From Paraspadella gotoi (Eukaryota; Chaetognatha): a stretch of 64,000 nucleotides of DNA. The DNA lies in contig CM119264.1 of NCBI GenBank assembly GCA_051294375.1, positions 30,073,693 to 30,137,692 of the forward strand, in the 5' to 3' direction. This document shows positions 35,450 through 47,569 of the stretch, one piece after another; within the stretch, counting starts at the first letter, position 1, and every line of letters starts with the position of its first letter. Made by a program: the position numbers and the translations under genes. The notes under the pieces are model-generated. The model saw only the letters and a list, made by a program, of their open reading frames with translations. It ran no database searches and had not been told where the DNA came from.

Positions 35450-37520
35450 TTAACTAACCACCCGGGAAGAAGATGAAGAAGAGGAGCTTCGATCGAAAGC
35501 GGCCTCGGTGGGCGAGCGGCAGATCCGCTTGACGCCGGCGCGGAGCAGAAGCTGTCGGCAACCGAGGGTGAACGTTTGGAACTCGACGGAAGGGTGTTCC
35601 TCCATGAGAGCGTCGACGCAAGAGTCGCTGACGGCGTCGCATCGAATGAGGCCGAGTGTCCGCAGCGTCGGGCGACGGGAGACGAGATGACGGACGCCCT
35701 CGTCCGTCAAACGGGGACACCAACTCACGTCGAGTTTCTCAAGATGGCGACCGTGGACTGGGGGTGGGGAAGAAAGTGGGTAACCGTGTACGGTTTTTGA
35801 CGTAAAAATAAAAAAAATGATTTCATCCCTGGACTTACGACACTCTTGGCTTCAGGAGGCCTTAACCAAAAGGCTTGTCCAAATTCAGGGGCAAGATAGT
35901 ATAATGAATGGTTTATTGTTTATGACAAATTCCATTAACCAAAGGTGATAGAGTGAACCGAATCGAGAAGTAACGACTCATAAGGGGACGACCAATCGCA
36001 TCACCGCGTTGATGATATTAACTTACTCTTTGACCTACTCAACTCACCCGCGAGAGATTCGAGTGCTCGATCGGTGAGGTCGGTGGAGCTGACTAGAAAG
36101 AGTTGCTTGAGTCTCTTCGCTCGACGGACGAGGTTATCCACGAATGAATCGTCGACCGTCGAGAAGAGAGAAGCGTTGAGGTAGGAGAGACGAGGGTTGG
36201 CTTCCGCCACGGACAGCAACGCGCTCAACACGCTCGCCAATTGCGAGGCGTTGGATGGAGAGGCGACGCGGCCGGCTTGAACGCGGGCCACGTCCAGGCT
36301 GACGAGCGTTTCCAGGCTCGCCAGGGCCGAGAGACCCTTTGCCGAGAGTCCGTGGATCCCGGAGATGTTGAGATCTTCGAGACGTCGACATCCGGCGACC
36401 AGGCGGTGGAGGCCGGCGTCCGTGACCAGATCGACGGGACTGGGGGAAAAGAGTCGAAATCATTTCGTCTCTGACTGTATAATCGATTTAATTGGCCGAT
36501 GACTCATTGACTCACACTCTCGGGCGGCAGTGATCAATGCGGAGATATCGGAGATTGGGCAAGTGGCTGGCGATGTGCTGCAACGCTTCGTCGGTGATGG
36601 AGTTGTTGGCAAGACTCAGCTTGGTGATCTTGGGACAGTTGAAGGCGATGGCGAAGACGTCGACGTCCTCCACGACGCCGCAATTGTCGAGGACGACCTC
36701 TTCCAAGTGACGACAGTTGGTGACGATGGCGTCGAGCGTCGAGTGGCTCACGTTGAGACGCGTCAAGTTGAGACGACGAAGAGATCGACACCGCAAAGAC
36801 AGAGAGATCAAAGCCTCTGTTGAGGAAAAGAGGCGGTAATAATATCTCGTATCGAATTTAAAGATTATCGCGAGTTAATATTTATAAAATGTGCTTTTTG
36901 TCGCGACAATTTCGACGAAATCGTTTCTTTTGACCCCATGTCTCGCCCGCCTTTTGGTGATAAAATATTCGTCTAACGCATCTTTTTGTGATAAGTGATA
37001 ACACATTGGCTTTTGTGACTTCTTTATTGAGCTCACCTTGACTAAGTGCGTTGCAATCGGTCAAATCTACGGAAATGACTCCGTTGCTAAGCGACGTGAA
37101 CTTCTCCAGGATCCCGTCGTCAATGAGTCTGGGACGATAGTCCAACCCTTCCTTCAACTGCAACTTGTTCAGATCGAGGACGATGTGTCTCCAGAGTTCG
37201 GGAGCGCGGGACAACCTCGACCATTTCTTGCTGACTCTTGCGACGGATCGAATGAGGTCTTTGAGTCGAAGGAAACTAAATATCTTGATGATCAACTCGT
37301 CGCCTAATCTGTCTAAGCGAAGGAGAGAGGATTGGAAGGAAGTCTCTTCGATGGCTTCGTTGGAAGAGGTCGCCACGAGTTCCGGCAGAGTCTCCAGATC
37401 ATCATCATCCTCTGCCGCGAGGGAGACGGTCTTCCTCGTCGATCGCTTGGAAGGGTCGCCTTCGGAAGCGGAGACTTGGCCGTCCGCGTCTAAACGCCGA
37501 CGCTTCACCGATGACTCCAT
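35450..37520 (-). CDS. F-box and leucine-rich-repeat protein
   Basis: Four exons on the minus strand: 37520-37037, 36816-36516, 36439-36048, 35757-35450, 494 aa. An N-terminus with a basic KRRR patch and an acidic stretch precedes the F-box (about 69-115: LDRLGDELIIKIFSFLRLKD, then KKWSRLSRAPELWRHIVLD). At least ten leucine-rich repeats of cysteine-containing type follow, for example LEEVVLDNCGVVEDVDVFAI, ITKLSLANNSITDEALQHIA, LEDLNISGIHGLSAKGLSAL and LEKLDVSWCPRLTDEGVRHL. A Ser-rich tail ends it. This is the layout of SCF substrate receptors of the FBXL group (SKP2, FBXL2/20-like); I cannot assign the orthologue. The stop lies about 270 bp before FBXW5. Phase shows that the GTGAGT donor at 36515, not the GTGTGA two bases earlier, is used. 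Confidence 0.88.
35846..35935 (+). repeat. dispersed SINE-like repeat, truncated copy 3 (FBXL intron 3)
   Basis: Contains the 3' half of the repeat: GGCTTCAGGAGGCC, an AAGGCTTGTCC core, then TCAGGGGCAAGATAGT and an AT-rich tail. The 5' block seen in the other copies is absent. Confidence 0.5.
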
Positions 37521-38348
37521 CTCTATCTCTCTCTCGAACTCTTCCTTTTTATTTCGCTTCTTCGAGCGTCAATAATTCGATATCGAAGCCATACTGATAG
37601 TTTTAACATGGTGATAAAAAAGCACCCCAAAACAAATTCGTTAACAGGTGAAACAAAAAACGCACGTGTGTAGTAAATACGGTCAAACACGGAACGTTTT
37701 AAGAGATTATATATGTATTTAGTGTGGTACAGGGAAAAGTAAACGAAAAATAACAATTTATAGTACGTTGGAACGCGTTTTGGCAATATTGCACCCATTT
37801 AAGACAATCACGTCGGTTTATTACGTTATAAGCGACATCGCCATGCGTAATTAATAAAATTATATTATGAAGATGAAAACGGTTTCATGCAACAGAAAAA
37901 AAAATATTAATTTCTTTTTTATAATAATTAAAAGAAGCGCCCTAAAAAGGCGTTGGAAATTGGCACAAAATATCATTAGGAATCAACTATGAGTATCAAG
38001 TAGTACAAAAATATATATTTTCAGGATGTTTGTCTCCAAAAAGGAAAAACTACATAAAACTAGAAAGAAATCTGATCAGATCTGCTTTGTAAAAGCTTTT
38101 CTAATGCTAAGATTTAAAATAAAATATCGAAGGGATTTGAAAGCAAAAATATTTATAAATATAACTGGAACTTGGAATGACAAGTTGCTAGTACCTCTTT
38201 TGATCTCTTTGTCACAAATCGATCGATTAAGCGCTAAGCGCATCTTTACCGGATGACGTTTCTCTTTACTTGTTCATTAAGTTTAACATAGAAGACTCTT
38301 AGTGTGACGCTTCTTTTACTATTCTCTCTCCCTCATCCCCAAACAGAA
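37521..38348. other. gap between LIM gene stop and FBXL start
   Basis: About 830 bp, AT-rich, expected to hold the FBXL promoter and the 3' end of the LIM gene. A 76-codon + strand frame (38026-38256) is Lys/Ile-rich with no recognisable domain. Confidence 0.5.
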
Positions 38349-40883
38349 TCATTCCGTGGAGAGCGCCCCGGCCCCGACGCCATAGCCGACGCCCTTTGGC
38401 CCGAAGCTGCGACCGTAGCAGGTTTTGCAGAAGACCTCGGCCTCGTGGTCGCAGTGGGCGCCGACCTCGAGCTTCTTGTGGCAAGCGGCGCAGTTGAAGC
38501 ACGACTTGTGGAAGATCTTGTCGCTCGCAGAACACTTCTCCGCCGCGTAGACCGTCTTGCCGCAACGAACGCACTTCTCTCCTCCGCCGAGGGCGAATGT
38601 TTTTCCTGAGGGGGGGACGAGATTAAAATGGCGGACATAATGAAATCAGAAAAGCGAAATGGAATCTAATTGTATCCAATCTGGCATTCCGTTGATTTTT
38701 TACTAGTTAAGGCTTAGGTACAGCTTAGGTATAGCTTAGGTCCTTTTTTAAACTTATTTTGGGATGTGGATCTTTTTGACCTTCCTTTTTAGAGGGAGAA
38801 AAACATTTAGAAAGGAAACCATGCAGAAAAAAATTCCAAGTAACTAATGAGCTAAAGTTTTGCGACGGGCGTTTGAACAGAGAGCATGCGAAAATTGGAA
38901 TTTCACACTTCGTAATACACAGAATCCTCATTACATTGGACGACAGTGGCAAAGAAACAGCTAATAAATATTTAATAATAAATATAATTCTAAGGAAACC
39001 CCCACCTATCGGTGCGCTTTTAGGTCCTGGAACGTAAGTTTTAAGGGCGTCGCCCGATTCGCCGGAATTTTCGGAAGAGAGGACTCCGGCTCCGACTCCG
39101 TAACCGTAACCGACCGGTCCGTACATCTTCGTATAGCAGGTTTTGCAGTAAGGCTTGTTCTAAAACATGTAATAAAACTGTTGCTTTACTGAATAGAGAG
39201 TAATTTTCTTTAAAAAAGAGTTGTAACCTCGTGTTCGGTGACGTTGGTCGAGTCCAACGTCTTCTTGCAGTTTGTGCACTTGAAGCAATATATGTGCCAT
39301 TTCTTATTGAGAGCGATCTTCTCTTCGGCAAAGAAGACGGGCTCGTTGCACGTCGGGCAACGCGGAGCTCCGCTGAAGTTGGTCGTCGGTTTCGGTCGAC
39401 CTAAGGATAGAACCGAATATGGTTTGCCCATTTAGCTGAACTGAAAAGATAATAGCTGAACTGAAAAGATAATAGCTGAACTGAAAAGATAATAGCTGAA
39501 CTGAAAAGATAATAAGAGTTTTAGTTAAGTTATTAAATAATCCAACCTCCCGCAACTGCGGAATGACGCCTTCCGTCGCCTCCTTCAGAATTCTCCTTTT
39601 CTTTTTCCGTGGAGAGGACGCCCGCTCCGACGCCGTAGCCGTAACCCGCCGGACCGAACTTGCGTCCGTAGCACGTCTTACAGAAGAGCTATGAATATAA
39701 TAATTTAAAAATTAGACAATTTAAACTTAAATTTAAATTTAAGAGAAATTAACAACAGACCTTCTGTTGAACTAAAGTATAACTAAGTTTCTAAAAAACT
39801 TTTTTCAAGAATTACGGACAAAATTACTAAATACCACTAATCATGAAAGCTCAAATTTCAAAAATGAAGTCGAATTATTATCATTATTATTATCATCTCA
39901 CTTCGCTGTCGTGTTCCGTGCAATTGGTCGAGTCCATCAGCCTATTGCAGCTAGAGCATTTGAAGCAGGTTTTGTGAAACTTCTTGCCCAGAGCGATCCG
40001 CTCCTCGGCAAAATAGACGGCCTTGCCGCAGCGTGGGCAAATTGGACTCCCGCCCACTGGTAAATTGTGGTAATCATTGGATAAATATTAAACTAGGAAT
40101 AAAATACGTAAATAACTAAAATAAGGTTTCATTCAATTATAATGATGAATTGATTATTATAACTAGACTTCTTAAACAATAGTTTTAAAATTTAGATAAC
40201 GAATTTTGTGTAGTGAAATTGACTGGAGACAGGGAGATAGAAAGATAGTTTCGAATCAATCATTTATTCTTTTCATTTTCGAACTATTAAGCGATTATTA
40301 TCTGGTCATGCGATTTCATTCTAGTCGCTTTCTATGGGTGTTAGAGTTACACTCCACAGAGTTATTGCATAACTTACTTGTATTATTTTCTTCAAAAACG
40401 TAAACGAAAATAAAATGGGTACGTTCAAAGTGAAGGGAAAATCCAAGGTTGTAAAATTATCGAAAAAAAGGATTTACCCAAATGACTCATATCGATTGAT
40501 CGGGAAGTTCTCTTCGCCGTGGGTTGAGACGCTTGACCTTGTCCACCCTCAGAATTCTTCTGTATGTTGAGCTTGTCCATGTCCGAAGACAAGCAGCCGG
40601 CCCCGACTCCGTAGCCGTAACCCGACGGGCCAAAGTTTTTGACGTAGCAGGTTTTACAGTAAAGTTCTGTTACGAAATTTATTTTTTTCAGGCAATAAAT
40701 TAATTAAAATTAAAAAAAAATATATAAATCTCTACCATTGTCGTGTTCGGCGACGTTTCCAGCCTGCAACAGCTTGTTGCATTGCGCGCATTTGAAGCAG
40801 AGCTTGTGCCAGGCCTTTCCCTGAGCGATAATTTCCTCGGCCATGTAGACCGACTTGGTGCATCGTGGACACACCCCCGGCAT
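38349..40883 (-). CDS. four-LIM muscle LIM protein (CSRP/Mlp84B-like)
   Basis: Seven exons on the minus strand: 40883-40736, 40666-40478, 40056-39902, 39688-39547, 39400-39228, 39159-39006, 38605-38349, 405 aa. Four CSRP-type LIM domains (about 5-57, 120-172, 222-277, 331-382) begin with CPRC, CPRC, CPTC and CVRC. Each is followed by the glycine-rich motif GYGYGVGAG or a close variant. This architecture matches the multi-LIM muscle proteins Mlp84B/Mlp60A and vertebrate CSRP, which bind alpha-actinin and Z-discs in muscle; insect Mlp84B has five LIM domains. LIM1-3 are each split by an intron at the equivalent place after the Glu-His-Asp/Glu segment. LIM4 is in a single exon, so the exon pairs record internal duplication with intron loss in the last copy. 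Confidence 0.92.
39434..39513 (+). repeat. 20-bp tandem repeat, four perfect copies (LIM gene intron)
   Basis: The unit AGCTGAACTGAAAAGATAAT is repeated four times without change inside the intron between exons 4 and 5. Perfect identity implies recent expansion. Confidence 0.97.
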
Positions 40884-41080
40884 CGTCTTTAACGGCGGAC
40901 GAGAGACTTAAATCGGAATAAAGAAAAAAAGAATTGACAAGATTTAAGACTTTAAAAATTTGGGTGGTGGCTCCGCGTCTGAGCCTTCGAAACTTCGCCT
41001 TAGTTTCTCGGAAGTTGAAATGTTTCTTTTCTTCGTAACATTTCTTTTTTACGCGGGTCTGTCGACCCCCAGAGCAGGTT

Positions 41081-41086
<6 letters not shown>

Positions 41087-41126
<40 letters not shown>
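41087..41126 (+). repeat. (CT)n microsatellite
   Basis: About 20 uninterrupted CT units located about 200 bp upstream of the LIM gene start codon (AG in the direction of transcription). GA tracts near promoters can bind GAGA-type factors in arthropods; that role is only a possibility here. Confidence 0.95.
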
Positions 41127-41129
<3 letters not shown>

Positions 41130-41568
41130 GGAAAACTTACACTTACAAATTGGCGGTAATAAAATAAACTTTAGAGAGACGTTTGCATGAATTTGATTGT
41201 TTTGCGAATCAGTTTTTTTGTTGTGTAATTTAAATAAATGTTTTTTTTTATTAAAATATTTAATATTATTTGTTTTCGTTTAACATACGAAAAACCGCGA
41301 TCGATGTTATTTCGAATCCAAGTTTTGAATTCTTAAGATTTTCAAACTATAAATTTTGTTTTTTCAAAACAAGGGGAGACACTCGGGAATTTGGATAACC
41401 CCAAAAAGTCGAGGAATTTTTCGTTATGCGAGTCAAGAAATAAATGCCCTTTTTACATGTTAACCGTGATTCACAGCTTTTAATCACTCGATTAGGGGAA
41501 AATTTTTAATTATTTTTGGCTGGTAATTATTTTTAAGGTTAAGCAATAAGCATTTAATTTGGAAGCGA

Positions 41569-41694
41569 GGAAGAAAAACAATTTTGATTTGTTTTTTTTA
41601 CAACGAATTATGTATTGACAGTTTAGCAGACACGTTTCGAGTCAGTCAATACATAATTCGTTGTAAAAAAACAAACCAAAATTGTTTTTCTTCC
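41569..41694. repeat. fold-back inverted repeat, about 50-bp arms
   Basis: Arms 41569-41619 and 41645-41694 are reverse complements with about two differences and a 25-nt spacer. It is AT-rich and non-coding. Part of the stem (TTACAACGA) resembles the stem of the fold-back at 2230-2301. Confidence 0.85.
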
Positions 41695-42188
41695 TAATTC
41701 CCAAAAGCAACGAAATCGAAAGTACCCAATTTAGAAGCTGAAAAAAAAACCCATTTTTTTCTTTCCTTCATCCCGGAGTAAATCGAAGTTTTTCTTTAGA
41801 CTAAATTTACGAACCGGGAAATTACGAAATCATTATGACCCAATTAATTGACAATTACTGTGATTTAGTACTTACACCAAAATTAACTAAATCTCTCTTC
41901 TTCGTGTAGTATTTTTTGTTCAACCTCCATTCGCAATTATTTTTCCTCTAAAATTTTGGGTCACAAAGAGAAATAAAGCGCTTCGAAAAATGAGATGAGA
42001 GTGCTTAAAAATAAGGCACAATTTTTAAACAAAAAAAATATCATCATTAGGCAAAAGTGTGATTTAAAAAAAAAATAGACGTCTTGATTTCTTTGTATCA
42101 TTAGCGTAATGTATAATGGACGGAATAAATCTGGAAATATTTTTTGTACAAGATACGAATTGGACAAAACCACGACCAACTCTATCCG

Positions 42189-45100
42189 CTATTGAACTAA
42201 AATCTTTGCAGCCCCCGACGCCGCAGGATCTCGATCCGACGCGAGAGTGTCCCCATCGCGCAAAGAAGCTGCAGCATCCATCTCTTCTTTGACCTTGAGA
42301 AGAGTCGGGAGACACTCGACGGAGAGCTTGAGGTGACCGACGACGACTCGAGACTCTCTCGACTCGAAGACCGGAACATCTTCCTCCACGAAATCTTTTT
42401 TCTTCTTTAAAATCTCCTTGAGGTCTACGACGGCCACGCCCAAATCCTCGCACTCCCCCGCGGCGTCACCCGTCTCTTCTCCGTCGCTGTCATTGGGTTC
42501 GCTGACGATCGTGAAGGGAATCTCCGATAAAGACGACGCCGCCACGCCCCCAGTTTCGTCGATCATCGCCGCCAAGAGTTGGCGCCGTCTATAATTGGCG
42601 GCGGCGTCGACGGGAAAGGATTTTCGAAAGTTGAAGTTCATGGATCCGGTTTTGGTGGAGAGCGGGAGAGAGAAGGGGGTCTCGAGATCTTCGGGCGGAA
42701 AATCGAGAAATTTGTATTCGACGAAGACTCGTTTGACGCCGTCGCGACGCAGGACCGAGGAGGCGGGATCGAAGGAAAGGCTGGAGACGGTGACGCAGAC
42801 GTTGTTGCCCTCAGACGAAGATCGACGCATCGAGGATCGAAGCGTCGAGCGACTGACGACCACGCCGTCGCTGTCGCTATCTGCCGGAGTTGAAGGCTCC
42901 GGAGGGGCGTAGCTGACGGAAGGTTTAGCGCGAGCGGCGAGCGCCTCGTCCAAACTGTCTTCATCGTCGTCGTCGTCGCCGAGCGGCGGCTTTCTCGAGG
43001 CGTAAGTCGGTTCGATTGTCTCCGACTTCTCCTGTTTGTGTCCCGCGACGGCGGCCGGTGTAGTTTGTTTCAAGGAAGATCGAGACGCGGGCGTCGGTGG
43101 TTTCGTCGCCGCCGTCGGTTCCGGGATCTTAGATCCAGAAGTCTTTGCTTTCTTCCCTTCCTCGATGATCTTATTTTGCTCTAAATTCAAAACCTCCAAT
43201 CTTTTCCGATTTTCTCCCGATGATCCGCCGCCTTTGGAGATGATCGACAACATCTCCTCTTGAATCTCTTTCAGTCTCTGTTGATTCTGACGACTGAGAC
43301 GAACGGTTTGTTTACCCGACGGCGTGTCGGGCTTCGAAGGAGCCGGTGGCTGCGCTGCCGCCGCCGCCTCTGATGGACTCGAACCCGCAGATATAATCTG
43401 CTTCTGTTCTTCGTTGAGGGAAAGAAGTCTCGTCGTATCTTCGTTTGTCGCTGCTGGCCCCAAATCTTTAAGCCGAGTCATCTCCTCCTGCACCGCCTTC
43501 AACCGATTCAGTTTGTCGGATGCGAGACGAACCACGACTTTTTGTGGCGCTGGAGTTGCGGGTTGCGGCGCTGCAGCGTCGGGCGGCGGAGTGACAGCTT
43601 CAGGAGTAGATGCTTTCCTTATAGACGAATCTTCTTCCGCCCATCGCGTCGCCTCCTTTTTATCTCCATCAGATTCGCTCGATGTGACGTCTCGCTTTTC
43701 CGAACTGACGACAACGCTCGTCCGCGGCGGAGCAGGAGTCGAGGTGGTTCTCGCATCCTCGACAGTCTCGATCTCAGAGGGAACGCTTCGCGGAACGAGA
43801 GGCGGAGCTCGAGACTCTCCTCCAATGGCTCGTGGCTTCGGAATGGGCGTTTCTAACGGCGGATTCGGCGACGCCTCTTCGCCCGCTCTTTCGCCGGGCA
43901 AATAAACCGGTGTAGGGTTAAAAGTCACTTCGGCGCCGGTGGTGGACCTGTAGGGAAACTCGAAGGCCATTTCGACTCGAACGACGCCGCCGACGGTGAC
44001 GCCGTCGAGGAGGAACAATTCGAAGACTCCCTTGATCTCGTTGCCGTGAGCGAGAGGAAGGAGCGGGATTTGACACGCCCCCAGGAACGAGTCCAAATCC
44101 GATTCGGACGCGTCGTCGAAGAGTGAAATTTTGAGACCGTCTCTTTTCAGATATGCGTCCAAATCCGTGTCCATCTTGACAGCGTAATTCTGGACGTCGT
44201 CGAAGCGAACGTCACGGGTTCGTTCGTGGACGCGCGTGTCGTGATGAGGTCGATCGTGGAAACGATAGATGGCGTAGATTGAGGGAGGATCGTATCGAGA
44301 GACTCCGACGTCGGAAGCGGAGACGAGGCGGATGACGAGACGATTAACGTCGCGGACAGCGTCGCTCAAAGGATGCGACGAGGGAGACTGAAGGAAGTTC
44401 AAGGCTTTGGCTCGCTCGTTGTAGAGTCTCAACGCCTGCGGCATGGGAGTCGAGAGACGGACTGAGAATTCGAGGACGCCCATGTCGACGCCGGCGAAAT
44501 GGTCGACGCCGACGAGACGCGAGGCGGCGTGGAAGCGGCCGTCGCAGGCGAGGACGTCGGCGAAAGAGACCCGGGTGGCGGCGATCGTTCTGTAGTCGGC
44601 GCCGAAAGCCTGGAGCGTGGGAGGAGAGAGAGAGAGAGTGGAGGATAGACAGAAACTTTTTTCAACCATTTTTCCTCCTTAAAATATTAGGAACTTCGAA
44701 TTAGCAGCTGTCAAACTGAGCGCAAAAACTTACATTCAACATTAATTGTATTAATTACTCTTAGGTATAATTTTTGTCAATCATTAAAACGTTATGATTT
44801 CGTTTCTGAGCTCGAACTTTGAAACTTAAATTTATTTTTTTTAAATAATGGGAACAACAAAAAAAGGCTTTTTTAAAAATTCTACCCCGGGAAAATCCTT
44901 TGAATTGCCCACCTGGTGAATCTCAAAGAGAGTCGCTTCCCTCTGCAAAAAGTGAAGAAAGAAATCGTCGACGGTGACGACGTAACGCGAATGATAATCG
45001 AAGACAGACTCCGGTCCCGCCAAAACCCCCGTCGTCTGGATCGGGTGCTCGAAAAACTCCCAAGAGCAGAAGACGGCGGGGTTGGGTTCGGCCAAATGCT

Positions 45101-47324
45101 CCATCGCAGTTTGAGTCAACGTCGTCTTCAAGACGTGGATGACGAAGACGTTTTGTCCTCGAAGAAGATCCACGGCGAAATCGTCTTCCGCAGTTTCCGT
45201 CGTCGTCGTCGTCGGCAGAGGAATCGATCTCCTCTGCGTCCCGTAGGCGATGTCCTTCAGTTTCGCCTCGAGCTTTTCGATCCTGGCGGCGCGGACGTCG
45301 AGGAGTCGGGCGTATTCCGCCGCTCGAGCGTCGAAGTCGAGATTGGCCGAGTCGAGGCGTTTCTGACTCAATTCGAGTTCCTTTTGATAATCTTTATTGA
45401 TTTTGTGTTGAATGATGAGCAGATTTCTCGTTTTCTCCAACTCTTGAACAGACTCCACAAGTTGGATCTCAGTCTCCGCCAATTTCTTCTCCAACGAGTC
45501 CGTCTTTTCCTTTTCGATCTTTTTCAGAAACTCGAGTCCCTCGGGGACGGCGTCCGCGCCACGCTTCTCCGCCTTTCGGCGACGCAAGAGCTCCAACGCT
45601 TCGCCGATCTCCGTCAAGTCGAAAGACGGCGCCCTCTGCGTCAAAAACGCCACCTTTGACTGCATCTCCTCGAACTCGCCCTTCATCGCGTAGAAATTCT
45701 TCCGCAATTCCCGATTTTCTTTCTCCGCCGCTTCGACTTGATCCCGCTCGGCGTTGAGTCTGTCTAAGACGGAAGCCTTGTCGCTCAACTCCGCCTTCAG
45801 TGTAGCCTCCAGCTGAAGCACCTGCACCTTCAAGTCTTCCATCTGCTGACGATGCTTTCGGTCGTTTTCCAATTCGAAAGCGGAGGCGGTGATCTTCTGA
45901 TTGGCTTCCCTCAAAAGGCTGTTCTCTTGACTCAATCGACCAACTTGGAGGTTGAGATCCTCCACCGCGTTCTCTTCTCTCTTTTCCGCGCGAATCTGTT
46001 CGGAGAGGGCGAGGTTTTTCCCTCGTTCTTCCGCCAGTTGCGCGCCCAATTCTTCCATCTCGATCAGGAGATGCTCATGACTGGCCTTTTGTCGTTCGAC
46101 CAGCTCCTCAAGGGCGGAATATCTCGTCCGCGCCAGATTCAATTCCGCCGACTTTCCCTTGAGGTCTTTTTGAAGGCGGATCATCTCCACGTTTTCCTTG
46201 ACGGCGTCGCGTTGGGAGGAGATGGCCGTCGCGCGAAGTTTGGATATCTCAGCTTCTTTGTCAGCTTCCAGTTGGAGGAGTCGTTGTTCGAGGTTTTCCG
46301 CGCGATCCTAAGACGATATAATCATCTATTTTAGAATATATTTACCCGAAATATTTAACCAAAATACACTACATATTTTCAATACAAACTATTTACATTA
46401 TAAACTTAACAACCTGTTGCGCTTTGACGATCTCTTCAAGCTTCTTGTTCTCTTCGCGAGCATCGGCCAACTGCTTTGTCAACTCTGCAGCGGCGACGTT
46501 GGAAGCAGCGCTGGCTGATCGCGACACCGGCGAGGGCGAACCGGCCGCCCTCATCCCCGCCCGCAGATGAGGGGGAACATCTGAAGGAGGAATTAACCAA
46601 AATTCGTGGAGGTTTTGAGACTAAATAAATAAATCAATCAATCAAACGAGCCAACTCACTAGAAAGAGAAGATATGCTTTGTTTAGGCTGAACGCCCGTG
46701 TCGATTCTGGCGGAGACGGCGTCGTAGATTCCCGTCGACGATCCTCTCTTCGCCAGCACCGCCGCCTGCTGCTTCAAAATCGTGTTCTTCTCCTGCAGCT
46801 GCGTCACCTTTTAATATGAAGAAATTAAGTTAAAATTAAATGAATTGATTTACGAATTGAATTAAGGATAAAATGGAACTGAATGAATTGAATTACGAAT
46901 TGAATTGAAAAAAAAACAATTCAGCGAGTCTCTCTCCACTTTCGCTGCAGCCGATCACCTGCTTCCTCAACTCCCGGACTTCCTCTTCCAGTTCGGCGAT
47001 TCTCTCTTCGCTCTCCGGATCCCGCGCCGGCGCAGGTCCCGTCAACGAGACGTCGCCCTGGACGCCCTTCTTTTTGTCGTTGACGATTCTCGTCAACTTT
47101 GTGGCCATCCTCTTCATTCGGTCCTCTTGTTTGTGGGCGTGGCGCTTGAGAACGAGATGATCCTCGTAGATGCGGAGATATCGATCTTCGAGGTCTTCCC
47201 GACTTAATCGGGAGATAGTGGCGCCCTCCTGCGCCGCCGTCCGTTTGAGAAACGTGGACACGTCCTTCGGACCGGCCCTGGACGGTGTCTCACGGACCGG
47301 GACTTTGTCCGGACTAGGATCCAT
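42189..47324 (-). CDS. RPGRIP1L: RPGRIP1-like ciliary transition-zone protein
   Basis: Five exons on the minus strand: 47324-46959, 46807-46660, 46580-46414, 46307-44913, 44609-42189, 1498 aa (human 1315). The protein scaffolds the ciliary transition zone with NPHP proteins. The N-terminal family signature is visible (LEDRYLRIYEDHLVLKRHAH, KRMATKLTRIVNDKKKG). A long coiled coil follows to about residue 570, with VQELEKTRNLLIIQHKINKD and LLDVRAARIEKLEAKLKDIA, both strongly conserved. The first C2 domain (about 605-730) crosses the last splice junction. A second C2 (about 780-910) contains FDDVQNYAVKMDTDLDAYLK. The C-terminal RPGR-interaction-type C2 is at about 1300-1485. Between them is a Pro/Ser/Thr-rich linker with two copies of a module of about 50 residues, which makes the protein longer than usual. 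Phases agree at all junctions. Confidence 0.95.
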
Positions 47325-47569
47325 GCTTTTTGAATTTAATTAAATAGTATTTATGTTTTTAGTTCATTCTTTGTATGCTTTAACGATGTTTATTATGGAC
47401 ACGGTGCATGTTTCCTGCAAAGGTAGATTTAGATTGAAAATTTAAAAAAATCATTTCAAATTATCCAATAATCATAATCAACAAGAGAAAATAAATTAGC
47501 ACCATGATCATGTATTTACCAAAATTAAAACGTAATGGAATTCAATTAATTAATGAATTATTTTATGAA
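47325..47569. promoter_or_regulatory. short intergenic segment between ABHD12-like stop and RPGRIP1L start
   Basis: Only 245 bp separate two genes on the same strand, so this AT-rich stretch must hold both the 3' end of the lipase gene and the RPGRIP1L promoter, unless they share a transcript. No clear promoter motif is visible. Confidence 0.3.

Larger units (their letters stand above)
40884..42188. other. gap between RPGRIP1L stop and LIM gene start
   Basis: About 1.3 kb, AT-rich, expected to hold the LIM gene promoter and the RPGRIP1L 3' end. Besides the CT microsatellite (41087-41126) and a fold-back (41569-41694), I see no gene. Confidence 0.5.

Noticed and set aside
43324-43905. 193-codon + strand frame opposite RPGRIP1L (and similar long frames at 31915-32445 and 44916-45659)
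   Set aside because: Shadow frames kept open by the GC-rich codon use of the real minus-strand genes; no domains.
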